This document shows positions 1 to 7,447 of a stretch of 28,628 bases of DNA, piece by piece. Positions within the stretch are counted from its first letter, which is position 1; every line of letters starts with the position of its first letter. The translations under genes were made by a program, and so were the position numbers. The notes beneath the pieces were generated by a model. That model was given only the letters and a program-made list of their open reading frames with translations, searched no databases and was not told where the DNA came from. Source of the stretch: JABMOV01 sp964344305 (GTDB lineage: Bacteria; Fidelibacterota; Marinisomatia; Marinisomatales; JABMOV01). The stretch covers positions 1 to 28,628 of the forward strand of contig CAYFMT010000021.1 of assembly GCA_964344305.1 (NCBI GenBank). The letters run 5' to 3'.

Positions 1-43
1 GTGTTACCTTTGTATTGACATTCCTGTGTTACCCATGTCTTGA
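1..43. repeat. Two direct repeats resembling a transposon end
   Basis: Positions 1-18 and 26-43 are near-identical direct repeats (GTGTTACCTTTGTATTGA and GTGTTACCCATGTCTTGA, 15 of 18 matching) with a 25-bp period. Repeated GTGTTACC-ATGTC-type motifs are, from memory, typical of the multi-repeat termini of IS21/IS481-like insertion sequences. No transposase is visible, so this may be the outer end of an element lying to the left of the window, or a relic. The IS assignment is inference. Confidence 0.4.
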
Positions 44-136
44 AACCGTACCACATTTTGTTTCACTACTGGTATATATTATCGATCTCTACCTTCGGTC
101 GAGTAGTTAATCTGTAGTGCAGAATTATACCATTTG

Positions 137-262
137 TCATTGCGAGCGGCTTGACCATCGTAATGAAATGAAGATGGTAGCGAAGCAATCTCATTGACTC
201 AGGCTGGAGATCGCGTCGTTACAATCTGCGCTACGCTACGATTGTCAGGTCACTCGCGACGA
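137..262. repeat. Decayed 'cattgcgag' dispersed palindromic repeat
   Basis: The left arm reads TGTCATTGCGAGCGG, the middle has GCGAAGCAATCTC followed by GGAGATCGCGTCGTTAC, and the right arm ends GATTGTCAGGTCACTCGCGACGACAG. This resembles the widespread non-coding repeat that reads TGTCATTGCGAG...GCGAAGCAATCTC with an inverted partner, seen in many bacterial genomes. The core GCAATCTC/GAGATCGC pairs at 7 of 8 positions. Arms and spacing are imperfect, suggesting an old copy. It encodes nothing recognisable. Confidence 0.5.
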
Positions 263-390
263 CAGAACAATTTTATGCCCATTACGAAGCATTCCCATTA
301 CCTGTGTCCAAGAGAACATGTCACTACCATCTACGTTCCGGTAAACCGGACCTGCGATGGTCGAGTCGTTCATGAAGATAGACGATGCAA

Positions 391-427
391 AAAAGCCGTT
401 CCATCGGCGTGCTTTGAAACGGCTTTT
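391..427 (-). terminator. Rho-independent terminator of the lipoprotein/outer-membrane operon
   Basis: AAAAGCCGTT (391-400) and AACGGCTTTT (418-427) form a perfect 10-bp stem with a 17-nt loop. Read on the minus strand, the stem ends in TTTTTT. It lies 24 bp past the stop codon of the minus-strand gene ending at 451, so it should terminate that operon. Confidence 0.85.
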
Positions 428-450
428 GGTCGTGCTATCAGAAGTGATTA

Positions 451-1794
451 TCAGAATCTGTAATTCAACCCCACCTGAACCTGATTCAAATTGAATTGCT
501 CCTGCACCGTGGAAGGTGTGAAGCCATCAGAGCTTGATTGATTCCATTTCTTATTTAACAGGGACAGTTGTACATCCACCATGGAATCTGGAAAGAATCG
601 GAGTCCCCCGCTAAGGATTCCCATACCCTTTTCACTGTCCGTCTTCCCTTCCTTTATGGTGTACCCAGCCTGGAGTGCCAGTATATCCCTGATAAGAAAT
701 AACTCTGACCCAATGTGTATATCCAGTGTGGGATTATAATTGGAACGAATAGTACTGTTTTCACTTAACAAATCCAGGTAGTCACCATCATAGATTGCAT
801 CACCAGAAAGATCAAACTGGATTTGGGACCAATCCATGTACCTAGCACTAAATGCAAAAGTGTGTTGGTTCCCTGTGATGGATAATCCCCCTGAAAACTG
901 AAACGGCGATGTTACATCGTACGACCACTGACCTGGATCGGACTCAAGATACACTTCATACGTATCATCATCATAGAACATTGTTTCTTCATCTGTGAAC
1001 ATCTCTTTCACACGGTAAGTGAAGGATGGCGAAATCATGGCGCCCATGTTCAATTTTCCCAGGGAAATGAGTCCACCAAACTTCCATTGAATGCCGGTAA
1101 ACTCCGTTTCCAGATATCGTTCCACATCATACCGATGATAATCCAATGGGAAAGTATTGTAATTGTCCTCAGTGTCTGTCTGCTTGAAAAGAAAATGATA
1201 GGCATCCTTGCCGGAATTAAGCGAGACAGAAGCCCCCACAAGGGTGGTGGGTGAAATGGCAATTGAAAATCCTGTTGACCACTGATCGATCCCCCCGGTT
1301 AACCGAATGGATTCAAATCGGGTGGCATCGCGATCGAACAGAAATTCATTTCCGTCTCCATCTTCAAAAACCAGGTTATTGGGCACCGTGGAAAAGCCGG
1401 AAAATTCCGTGGTTCGCTCGCTGTTCCCCGTTTTATTGTAAGAAATTCCCCATACCAGGGATCCCTGGGCAACATCCACGGCATGAACATAACCCAATCC
1501 GTTTATTTTTGTCCATTGATGACTGGCGAGAGTGGGGTTTCCAAGATAAGTTGATGTGTTTCCTAACCTTCCGTGGTCAAATTGCATGGACAATGAAGAT
1601 TCCTGGATTTTTCCCAGACCTGCAGGATTCCAATATAATCCTGATATGTCATTGGCTACTGCAGTATAGGCATTCCCCAGGGATTGTGCCCGGGAGCCGA
1701 ATCCAGTTTCCATCTCAAAAAGCCGTACCGCATCCTGAGCCGATTGAGCAACCAGCCATCCAGTCAATACAATTACAATAGGTAGTCTCATCAT
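451..1794 (-). CDS. OmpP1/FadL (PorV-like) outer-membrane beta-barrel protein
   Basis: 447 residues. The N-terminus (residues 1-19) is a short signal peptide ending near AQSAQ. It is followed by the family hallmark SRAQSLGNAYTAVANDISGLY and then NPAG, as seen in the OmpP1/FadL/PorV-PorQ superfamily. The chain ends in GLNYRF, with the terminal Phe expected of an outer-membrane barrel strand. Likely role: transport of hydrophobic compounds or an outer-membrane secretion/assembly function; the substrate cannot be read. The stop of the preceding lipoprotein gene and this ATG overlap as TAATG, with AGGAG inside the end of the upstream gene, so translation is probably coupled. A terminator follows at 391-427. 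Membership of the superfamily is secure; PorV versus FadL is not. Confidence 0.85.
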   Translation of the reverse strand: MMRLPIVIVLTGWLVAQSAQDAVRLFEMETGFGSRAQSLGNAYTAVANDISGLYWNPAGLGKIQESSLSMQFDHGRLGNTSTYLGNPTLASHQWTKINGLGYVHAVDVAQGSLVWGISYNKTGNSERTTEFSGFSTVPNNLVFEDGDGNEFLFDRDATRFESIRLTGGIDQWSTGFSIAISPTTLVGASVSLNSGKDAYHFLFKQTDTEDNYNTFPLDYHRYDVERYLETEFTGIQWKFGGLISLGKLNMGAMISPSFTYRVKEMFTDEETMFYDDDTYEVYLESDPGQWSYDVTSPFQFSGGLSITGNQHTFAFSARYMDWSQIQFDLSGDAIYDGDYLDLLSENSTIRSNYNPTLDIHIGSELFLIRDILALQAGYTIKEGKTDSEKGMGILSGGLRFFPDSMVDVQLSLLNKKWNQSSSDGFTPSTVQEQFNLNQVQVGLNYRF

Positions 1795-2651
1795 TATCTC
1801 CTCTTACTGCGTTTGCTGCTTCGATTTGATTTTGAACTGGAATCGCTATTTGATTTCTTCCTTTCAGATCGGGAGACGCTGGATGAGCGCGTTCCTTCAC
1901 GGCTTGAAGAAGAAGACCTCTCCTTTCGGACACTTCCTTTGGATGATGAACTAGAGGAGGAAACAGCCCGTACAATTTTTGTAATGGTCTCTGCTGTGGA
2001 ATCCCTTCGTTTCTCGATTTTCGTTACACGTGATTTTTTATCCCTGGTATTGGTTGTGCGGGTAATGGATGGCCTTTCATTTCCATTAGAGCCTGTATTG
2101 GATCTGGTTCCTGTGAAGCGAATATCACCAGATGATGAATTGCTTCCACGATCTCCTGGTTCTACTATATTTTGAGCATACCTTCGATCCCAATCACGGG
2201 GTTTTTTCGGTGGTGATGGCTCATAGGAGCCGGAACCTCCATGCCAGGACCACCAACCGCCGTGATGGTGATGATGGTGCCATGGATGCCATCCAGCCCA
2301 GTATCCATATCCATGGTGATAGGGCCTCACCCAGGGATTGTAATACGGGTGATATCCATAGGTCCAGGGTGAATAGAATGGGTCGTACCAGGAAATATCA
2401 ATATAATACCCGTATGATCGGTATGGGCGTGGTGACCATGGATCCATCTGAAAATACTGATAATCATTAAACCAGTAATGATACTCGTGGACCAGAGAAT
2501 AGTCCTCTGTTTCCTCCACTATTACAGAATCAGGTGCTTTCCGTTCGTGAACCACTACCACCTTTTTCTCCACAGACAGCTGAGTGTAGCATCCCTGAAG
2601 TGCAAATGTCCCAACGAGAATGATTGGCAAAAATGTGTTTGATTTCTTCAT
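1794..2651 (-). CDS. His/Trp/Tyr-rich lipoprotein with Ser/Arg-rich tail
   Basis: 285 residues, no family recognised. The N-terminus MKKSNTFLPIILVGTFALQG precedes Cys21, a clear lipobox (LQGC). The middle (about residues 55-150) is dominated by Tyr, Trp, His, Pro and Gly and includes a run of six histidines followed by GGWWSWHGG. The last 130 residues are low-complexity Ser/Arg/Lys/Thr and end in RSSKRSKRR. A metal- or polyanion-binding surface role is possible but is inference. It is co-transcribed with the overlapping outer-membrane barrel gene. The ribosome site GAGGAAAATATC precedes the ATG. A near-consensus sigma54 promoter lies 30-45 bp upstream, and the adjacent upstream gene encodes a sigma54 activator, so induction by that system is likely. 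Confidence 0.75.
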   Translation of the reverse strand: MKKSNTFLPIILVGTFALQGCYTQLSVEKKVVVVHERKAPDSVIVEETEDYSLVHEYHYWFNDYQYFQMDPWSPRPYRSYGYYIDISWYDPFYSPWTYGYHPYYNPWVRPYHHGYGYWAGWHPWHHHHHHGGWWSWHGGSGSYEPSPPKKPRDWDRRYAQNIVEPGDRGSNSSSGDIRFTGTRSNTGSNGNERPSITRTTNTRDKKSRVTKIEKRRDSTAETITKIVRAVSSSSSSSKGSVRKERSSSSSREGTRSSSVSRSERKKSNSDSSSKSNRSSKRSKRR

Positions 2652-2680
2652 GATATTTTCCTCGACTCTGGCATCATAAT

Positions 2681-2696
2681 TACAATGATGGTGCCA
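2681..2696 (-). promoter_or_regulatory. Predicted sigma54 (-24/-12) promoter
   Basis: On the minus strand, 2696 to 2681 reads TGGCACC-ATCA-TTGTA against the sigma54 consensus TGGCACG-NNNN-TTGCA. The -24 element is perfect and the spacing is exact; the -12 element has GT in place of GC. The start of transcription would fall near 2671, about 20 nt before the lipoprotein ATG. I saw no comparable match in the other intergenic regions I checked by eye. Confidence 0.65.
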
Positions 2697-2780
2697 AAAT
2701 GGAGTTAAAATATTATCTAGCTGTAATTGCAGTTATTGTTAAATATAAGTTGTTTCTATTGTTTCAAGTAGACCAACTAA

Positions 2781-2797
2781 TGATTACTTAGTAGTCA
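2781..2797. promoter_or_regulatory. Candidate upstream activator dyad for the sigma54 promoter
   Basis: TGATTACTTAGTAGTCA is a 17-bp imperfect palindrome (TGA/TCA outer arms, ACT/AGT inner arms). Its centre is about 118 bp upstream of the predicted sigma54 start, a distance typical for enhancer sites of NtrC-family activators. A second, weaker dyad, CTGTAATTGCAG, is at 2721-2732. Binding by the neighbouring regulator is inference. Confidence 0.4.
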
Positions 2798-2817
2798 ATA
2801 TTATGTATACAATGTTA

Positions 2818-4224
2818 TCACTTTAGATTCAATCTTTTTATCATTTTATACAGTCCCATTCTACTTACACCAAGCAAATTGGCTGTCCTACTGATATTTC
2901 CACCGGTCTTCTCCAGGGTCTTTATAATCATGTGGTATTCAAGTTTGTTTACCGCCTCTGGGAGGGTCATGTCTTCATCAAATGCCAAATCACTTTTCAC
3001 TTTTACCGTGGGTACATTCACCTGAAAGGACTGAATGACATCGCCATCCAGGAGAAGAACGGTGCGGCTCACAATATTTTCCAGCTCCCTTACATTACCG
3101 GGATAGTCATAGGCATTGAGCTGCTGGATGGCATCCGGCGATACACCCGATATCGATTCCCCTGATAACAATTGATTCTTTTCAATGAAGTGGCCAACCA
3201 ATGCAGGAATATCCTCTTTTCTTTCACGAAGTGGCGGCAGGTCAATGGGCATCACATGGAGCCGGAAATACAGGTCTTCCCGAAATGTCCTATTTTGCAC
3301 AGCGTTCTTCAAGTCTACATTGGTGGCAGAAATGACCCGAACATCTACTTTTCTTGTTCGCACATCTCCAACAGGCTGGATTTCACCCTCCTGAAGCACT
3401 CGAAGCAATCTTTGCTGCATACCAGGAGACATCTCTCCTACTTCGTCCAAAAATACTGTTCCACCATCAGCCACCTCAAAGAGTCCTTTATGATCCTTCA
3501 CTGCATCAGTGAAAGCGCCTTTTTTGTGCCCAAACAGGGTGCTTTCCAGTAATGTATCCGGGATGGCCCCACAGTTTTGGGCTGCAAAAACATGATTCTT
3601 TCTCGGACCATTAAAATGGATGGCTTTTGCCACCAATTCTTTTCCTGTACCCGTTTCACCCTGGATAATAACCGTCACATCTGTCGGGATAACTTTCTTC
3701 ATCAGATGAAAAACCGCTTCCATGGCCGGACTGTCACCCACAATGGAATCAAATGTATAGTGGGATTCTACTTCCTTCTTCAGGATGATATTTTCAGATT
3801 CCAGACGATTGTTGGCCTTTTTCAGTTCTTCAGTAAGGCGCTCATTTTCTCTTTCAAGATCAAACAAATCCACAGCCCTCATGAGGAGTTGCTTTAAACC
3901 AGCCGGCTCCCATGGCTTCTGTATATAATGAAAGATATTCCCACTATTGATGGCATCCATCATGGCATCTCGATCGGAATAGCCGGTGAGCAAAATGCGT
4001 TTTGCATGGGGCTGGATGGTGCGGGATTCCGCGAGCATTTCCACACCCGTCATTTCCGGCATCCTTTGGTCTGAAAGAATGACTGATACACCCTGCTCTC
4101 GTAGGATCTGAAGTGCACCATGTCCACTCAAAGAAAGAAGCACGTCAAATTCGTTTTTCAACTCCCGATTCAGCGCGTTAAGCACCAGTTGCTCATCGTC
4201 CACTATGAGAATTTTTGGCTTCAT
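2818..4224 (-). CDS. NtrC-family sigma54-dependent response regulator
   Basis: 468 residues in three parts. A receiver domain (about 3-115) has acidic residues D9/D10 and phospho-acceptor D52 in SDQRMPEMTG. A linker of about 40 residues looks coiled-coil. The AAA+ sigma54-interaction domain (about 158-395) has Walker A GETGTGKE (189-196), Walker B VFLDE ending at 261, and the sigma54-contact loop as GAFTDA (236-241) instead of the usual GAFTGA. A Fis-type helix-turn-helix is at the C-terminus (about 440-466, NISRTANLLGVSRMGLYKMI). Its ATG overlaps the stop of the upstream sensor kinase as ATGA, so the two are a cognate pair. It should activate sigma54 promoters; the nearest candidate is at 2681-2696, just beyond its own 3' end. 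Confidence 0.93.
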   Translation of the reverse strand: MKPKILIVDDEQLVLNALNRELKNEFDVLLSLSGHGALQILREQGVSVILSDQRMPEMTGVEMLAESRTIQPHAKRILLTGYSDRDAMMDAINSGNIFHYIQKPWEPAGLKQLLMRAVDLFDLERENERLTEELKKANNRLESENIILKKEVESHYTFDSIVGDSPAMEAVFHLMKKVIPTDVTVIIQGETGTGKELVAKAIHFNGPRKNHVFAAQNCGAIPDTLLESTLFGHKKGAFTDAVKDHKGLFEVADGGTVFLDEVGEMSPGMQQRLLRVLQEGEIQPVGDVRTRKVDVRVISATNVDLKNAVQNRTFREDLYFRLHVMPIDLPPLRERKEDIPALVGHFIEKNQLLSGESISGVSPDAIQQLNAYDYPGNVRELENIVSRTVLLLDGDVIQSFQVNVPTVKVKSDLAFDEDMTLPEAVNKLEYHMIIKTLEKTGGNISRTANLLGVSRMGLYKMIKRLNLK

Positions 4225-7200
4225 TCAAGTTCTCCCTTTACAGGTAGCACAATGGTGAATGTGGTTCCGACGCCAACCTCACTTTCTACAGTCAAATCAC
4301 CACCGTGATTAGATACAATACCATAACTGATACTTAAGCCTAAACCCGTGCCCTCGCCCACAGGCTTGGTGGTATAGAATGGGTCAAATATCCGGGATAA
4401 TTTCTCCTCAGAAATCCCTGCTCCTGTATCTTTTATGGAGATGGAGACCTGATCTCCTTCCTGTTTTGTCGTGATAGAAATCTCACCTTCATTTTCCATT
4501 GAGTGAACCGCATTGAGCAGCAGGTTCATGAAAACCTGATTTATCTGTCCACCCTGGCACACAACCTGAGGAATGTCCCCATAGTTTTTGTGAATATGTA
4601 CATCCTGTGAAAATTCCTTTTTCATCAGCCTCAATGTGGCGTCAAGGCTCTCATGAAGATCCACCGGTTTAGCATCCTCTTCGTCCAGTCGAGAAAACTG
4701 CCTCAAGGATTCCACAATTTCCTTCACACGACGGCTTCCTTCCATGCTGTCTGCAATGATTTCCTGAACATCCGCTTCTGCCATCCCGTTGGAGGATTTC
4801 ATGGATTGAATGGAGTCTTTCAGAGTGCTCATATTGGAATAGATGTATCCGATGGGGTTGTTGAGCTCATGAGCAATCCCTGCCACAAGTTGTCCAAGAC
4901 TACTCATTTTCTCGCTGTGGATGAGTTGACTCTGGGTAGTTTTCAATTCCTCATATAGTTTTTCAAGTTCGTGGTTTTTCCCTTCCAGCTCCTTGATGTA
5001 TGTCTCCTTCACCTCTGCCTCAGTCACTTTTTTCACCAGCGTTTTCGTGTCCTCGATGTACTTGTTATTGACAATGGTTAGGGCCATTTGTCCGGCTAAT
5101 ATGGTGAGAATGGATTCATCTTCATTGGGAAGCGGGGACGGGGATTTCAAACAGATAAACGCAAATATTTGTCCTTCATTTTTTACAGGGATGATGGTCA
5201 TGATATCATCGTCGGGAGATGCTATTGTTTTGTCAAACAGGGAGTGGTCCAGGATGGATTCATTCAACAACCTGGATTTCATCTGATCCGTTAACAGGAT
5301 CGCTTCCATGTCCATTCCGGATCCCCCTCTAAAAGCCATGAGTTTTGTGTGGTAACCATCTACCCACCAGAATCCAACTCTAGTGACTGGCTGGGATGTA
5401 AACAGCGTCTCCACTACCTGCCCAGCCATCAGTGTATTGTCATGAATTGTTAGGAGTTCCCCTGCAAAATCCTGAAGGGTTTTGCGATACCCAAACCGTT
5501 TTTTTTGAAGCTGGTGGATACGCTCCCAGAGCGTCACCAGGATGACTATCACAACAGATAGTGATATAATTTGAACCAGGATAATGGTTGACCTTGATGT
5601 TTCCATTGTTTCTGCTTCAATAAACAACGCAACCAGAGAGATGAGAAGAAATAGGACAACCTGTTTCCAGGTCCAGGCATAACGGGTTATGACCAGTCCA
5701 ATAAAGCCGCTTAAAAGCCCCATAAGCAATAATGTGAGTCCAAAATGAGTCCAGAATTTTTCTGATGACAAAATACGTTTCAGGTAATGATAGCTTTGGT
5801 AAGTCCAACCCATCAATCCGATGTACTCAGGCACATGAATAACATCCTTTGAATCTGTGATACGAACCCGACGTTCGACACCTGAAGGGAACAGAACCAC
5901 TGCTTCAAATTCATTCCCATGGGGAATCCCAAAGTGAACAACATTTTCATCCTGTGACAGGTAACCACTGGATGCACCTGATTGTCGCACACCCATGAGA
6001 TTGGGAGTTCCATCACTAAGATCATAAAGAGATATAACTGAACCTATTCCGTTTCTGTTTGATCGGATTCCTTCCGGCTGAATTCGAATCGATCGACTAT
6101 GGGTAAGGGGATTTTGAATAAGCACAGAATGGGTGTCCTTGTTGGCAATAATTAAATCCAGATCCCCATCCCTGTCCATATCCGCTACAGCGGCACCGGT
6201 TGAATAGAAATCCCTGTATGTTTCTTCCAGATACGCCAGCTCAAATATACCCTGATCATTGGTGTATACGATATTCGGCCCAATATTGGTAAACACAATA
6301 TCCAACCACCCGTTGTTATCCAGATCAGCAAAAAGGCCACTGTAGGATGGGTAAAAATTATCCAGACCGGTTTTGCGAGTGATATCTCGAAATCCAATAA
6401 CGTCATTGTCAGAAACATTCTCGTAGAGTCGGCTTTGGCCATGACGATCGGTCACAAGTAAATCCATGTCACCATCATTGTCTACATCACCAAATGATGC
6501 GTTGTTGCTGTTGTAGCTTTCGGTAAGATGGGTGATGGGCAAGGTTAATCGTTCAAAGGATTGCCCGTTAATGTTTATATAAAGATGATCCGGTTCCAGC
6601 CAGTTACATACATACAGATCAGGATACCGATCCCCATTCAAATCCACAAAGGTGGCTTCCTGACTGATGCCGCTGTGAGTGAGTCCGAAATCCGATGCCT
6701 GATTTGAAAAACGATTCTGATTTGTCTGGATATAGAGTTGATTGGTCCCATGTTCATCGGCAATAAAAATATCCAGGTCACCGTCGAGATCCACATCCGC
6801 GAATGTGGCGCCATTGCCACTCATTTTAGTATTCAATCCAGCTGATTCTGTGATATCCTGAAAATCACTTCCTGGAAGCTGCCTGAAGAGACGAGTGGTT
6901 CCCCAGCCAACTATCATCACATCTTCCAGTCCGTCATTATCCAGATCAGCTGATGCAGCCCCAAGTTCCAGGTTACTCAGCTGCCGCGGTTCAAGATTAC
7001 CACCGAGACCTGATTGGATGGTTCTTTCTTTAAAGGTAGATCCCTTTTTGGTATTGATGAAAAAACGGTTCAGATTTCTAAATCGGATAGTGAATATGTC
7101 CGGATCCTCAGATGCCACAATGTTTTTAAATAGCACCCCATAGCTATCATCAAATTCCGGGATGGGCTGGTTGGATTCGCGAGGTGTAAACATACTTTCC

Positions 7201-7280
7201 ACATCCAGGGCTTGGGTCCAACTTACCGAAAGCATGGTAACTAGGAGTATAACTGCTGAATTGCAAAGGAACTTCTTCAT
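4221..7280 (-). CDS. Sensor histidine kinase with extracytoplasmic FG-GAP/ASPIC-UnbV sensor
   Basis: 1019 residues from the ATG at 7280. That start gives a clean signal peptide (MKKFLCNSAVILLVTMLSVS). An in-frame ATG at 7352 would add 24 hydrophilic residues and hide the signal, so I prefer the shorter form; neither start has a good ribosome site. Order, numbered from 7280: six FG-GAP/VCBS repeats with Ca-binding motifs such as DLDNDGLED, DVDLDGDLD and DMDRDGDLD (about 105-390); an ASPIC/UnbV domain (about 396-484); three membrane helices (about 511-585), which place the C-terminus in the cytoplasm; a GAF-like region (about 615-745); a coiled coil; a HisKA domain with H804 in AGIAHELNN; and an HATPase with NLLLNA, DTGAGI and GTGLGL. 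It overlaps the sigma54 activator gene by 4 nt. It probably senses a surface ligand or Ca-dependent interaction and phosphorylates that regulator. Confidence 0.9.
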   Translation of the reverse strand: MKKFLCNSAVILLVTMLSVSWTQALDVESMFTPRESNQPIPEFDDSYGVLFKNIVASEDPDIFTIRFRNLNRFFINTKKGSTFKERTIQSGLGGNLEPRQLSNLELGAASADLDNDGLEDVMIVGWGTTRLFRQLPGSDFQDITESAGLNTKMSGNGATFADVDLDGDLDIFIADEHGTNQLYIQTNQNRFSNQASDFGLTHSGISQEATFVDLNGDRYPDLYVCNWLEPDHLYININGQSFERLTLPITHLTESYNSNNASFGDVDNDGDMDLLVTDRHGQSRLYENVSDNDVIGFRDITRKTGLDNFYPSYSGLFADLDNNGWLDIVFTNIGPNIVYTNDQGIFELAYLEETYRDFYSTGAAVADMDRDGDLDLIIANKDTHSVLIQNPLTHSRSIRIQPEGIRSNRNGIGSVISLYDLSDGTPNLMGVRQSGASSGYLSQDENVVHFGIPHGNEFEAVVLFPSGVERRVRITDSKDVIHVPEYIGLMGWTYQSYHYLKRILSSEKFWTHFGLTLLLMGLLSGFIGLVITRYAWTWKQVVLFLLISLVALFIEAETMETSRSTIILVQIISLSVVIVILVTLWERIHQLQKKRFGYRKTLQDFAGELLTIHDNTLMAGQVVETLFTSQPVTRVGFWWVDGYHTKLMAFRGGSGMDMEAILLTDQMKSRLLNESILDHSLFDKTIASPDDDIMTIIPVKNEGQIFAFICLKSPSPLPNEDESILTILAGQMALTIVNNKYIEDTKTLVKKVTEAEVKETYIKELEGKNHELEKLYEELKTTQSQLIHSEKMSSLGQLVAGIAHELNNPIGYIYSNMSTLKDSIQSMKSSNGMAEADVQEIIADSMEGSRRVKEIVESLRQFSRLDEEDAKPVDLHESLDATLRLMKKEFSQDVHIHKNYGDIPQVVCQGGQINQVFMNLLLNAVHSMENEGEISITTKQEGDQVSISIKDTGAGISEEKLSRIFDPFYTTKPVGEGTGLGLSISYGIVSNHGGDLTVESEVGVGTTFTIVLPVKGELE

Positions 7281-7447
7281 ATTCGATAGAAAGATATCAG
7301 ATGGTGGGCTGTTGGTGCAATGATTATTTTGTTTACACCTTAATTTACTCATATCACTTTTAACGTCTTGGGTTGTTGATAATCCAGTCTTTCTTCAATA
7401 GAGAAAACAGCTAATTTTAACCCACCTTTTTAGCTTCAGGAGAATCA

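Larger units (their letters stand above)
1..450. other. Non-coding repeat-rich left edge
   Basis: No convincing gene is seen. The stretch contains the direct repeats at 1-43, the decayed palindromic repeat at 137-262, two copies of CCCATTAC (278-285 and 294-301), a small palindrome TCCGGTAAACCGGA near 335-348, and the terminator at 391-427. An open frame at 194-463 runs through the palindromic repeat and the terminator and has no family resemblance or ribosome site, so I do not treat it as a gene. Confidence 0.6.

Noticed and set aside
194..463. 89-codon open frame on the plus strand
   Set aside because: It runs through a decayed palindromic repeat and the terminator of the opposite-strand operon, with no ribosome site and no family resemblance.
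7303..7322. Sigma54-like element between the kinase and wecB (TGGGCTGTTGGTGCA)
   Set aside because: The GG to GC spacing is one base short of the required -24/-12 distance.
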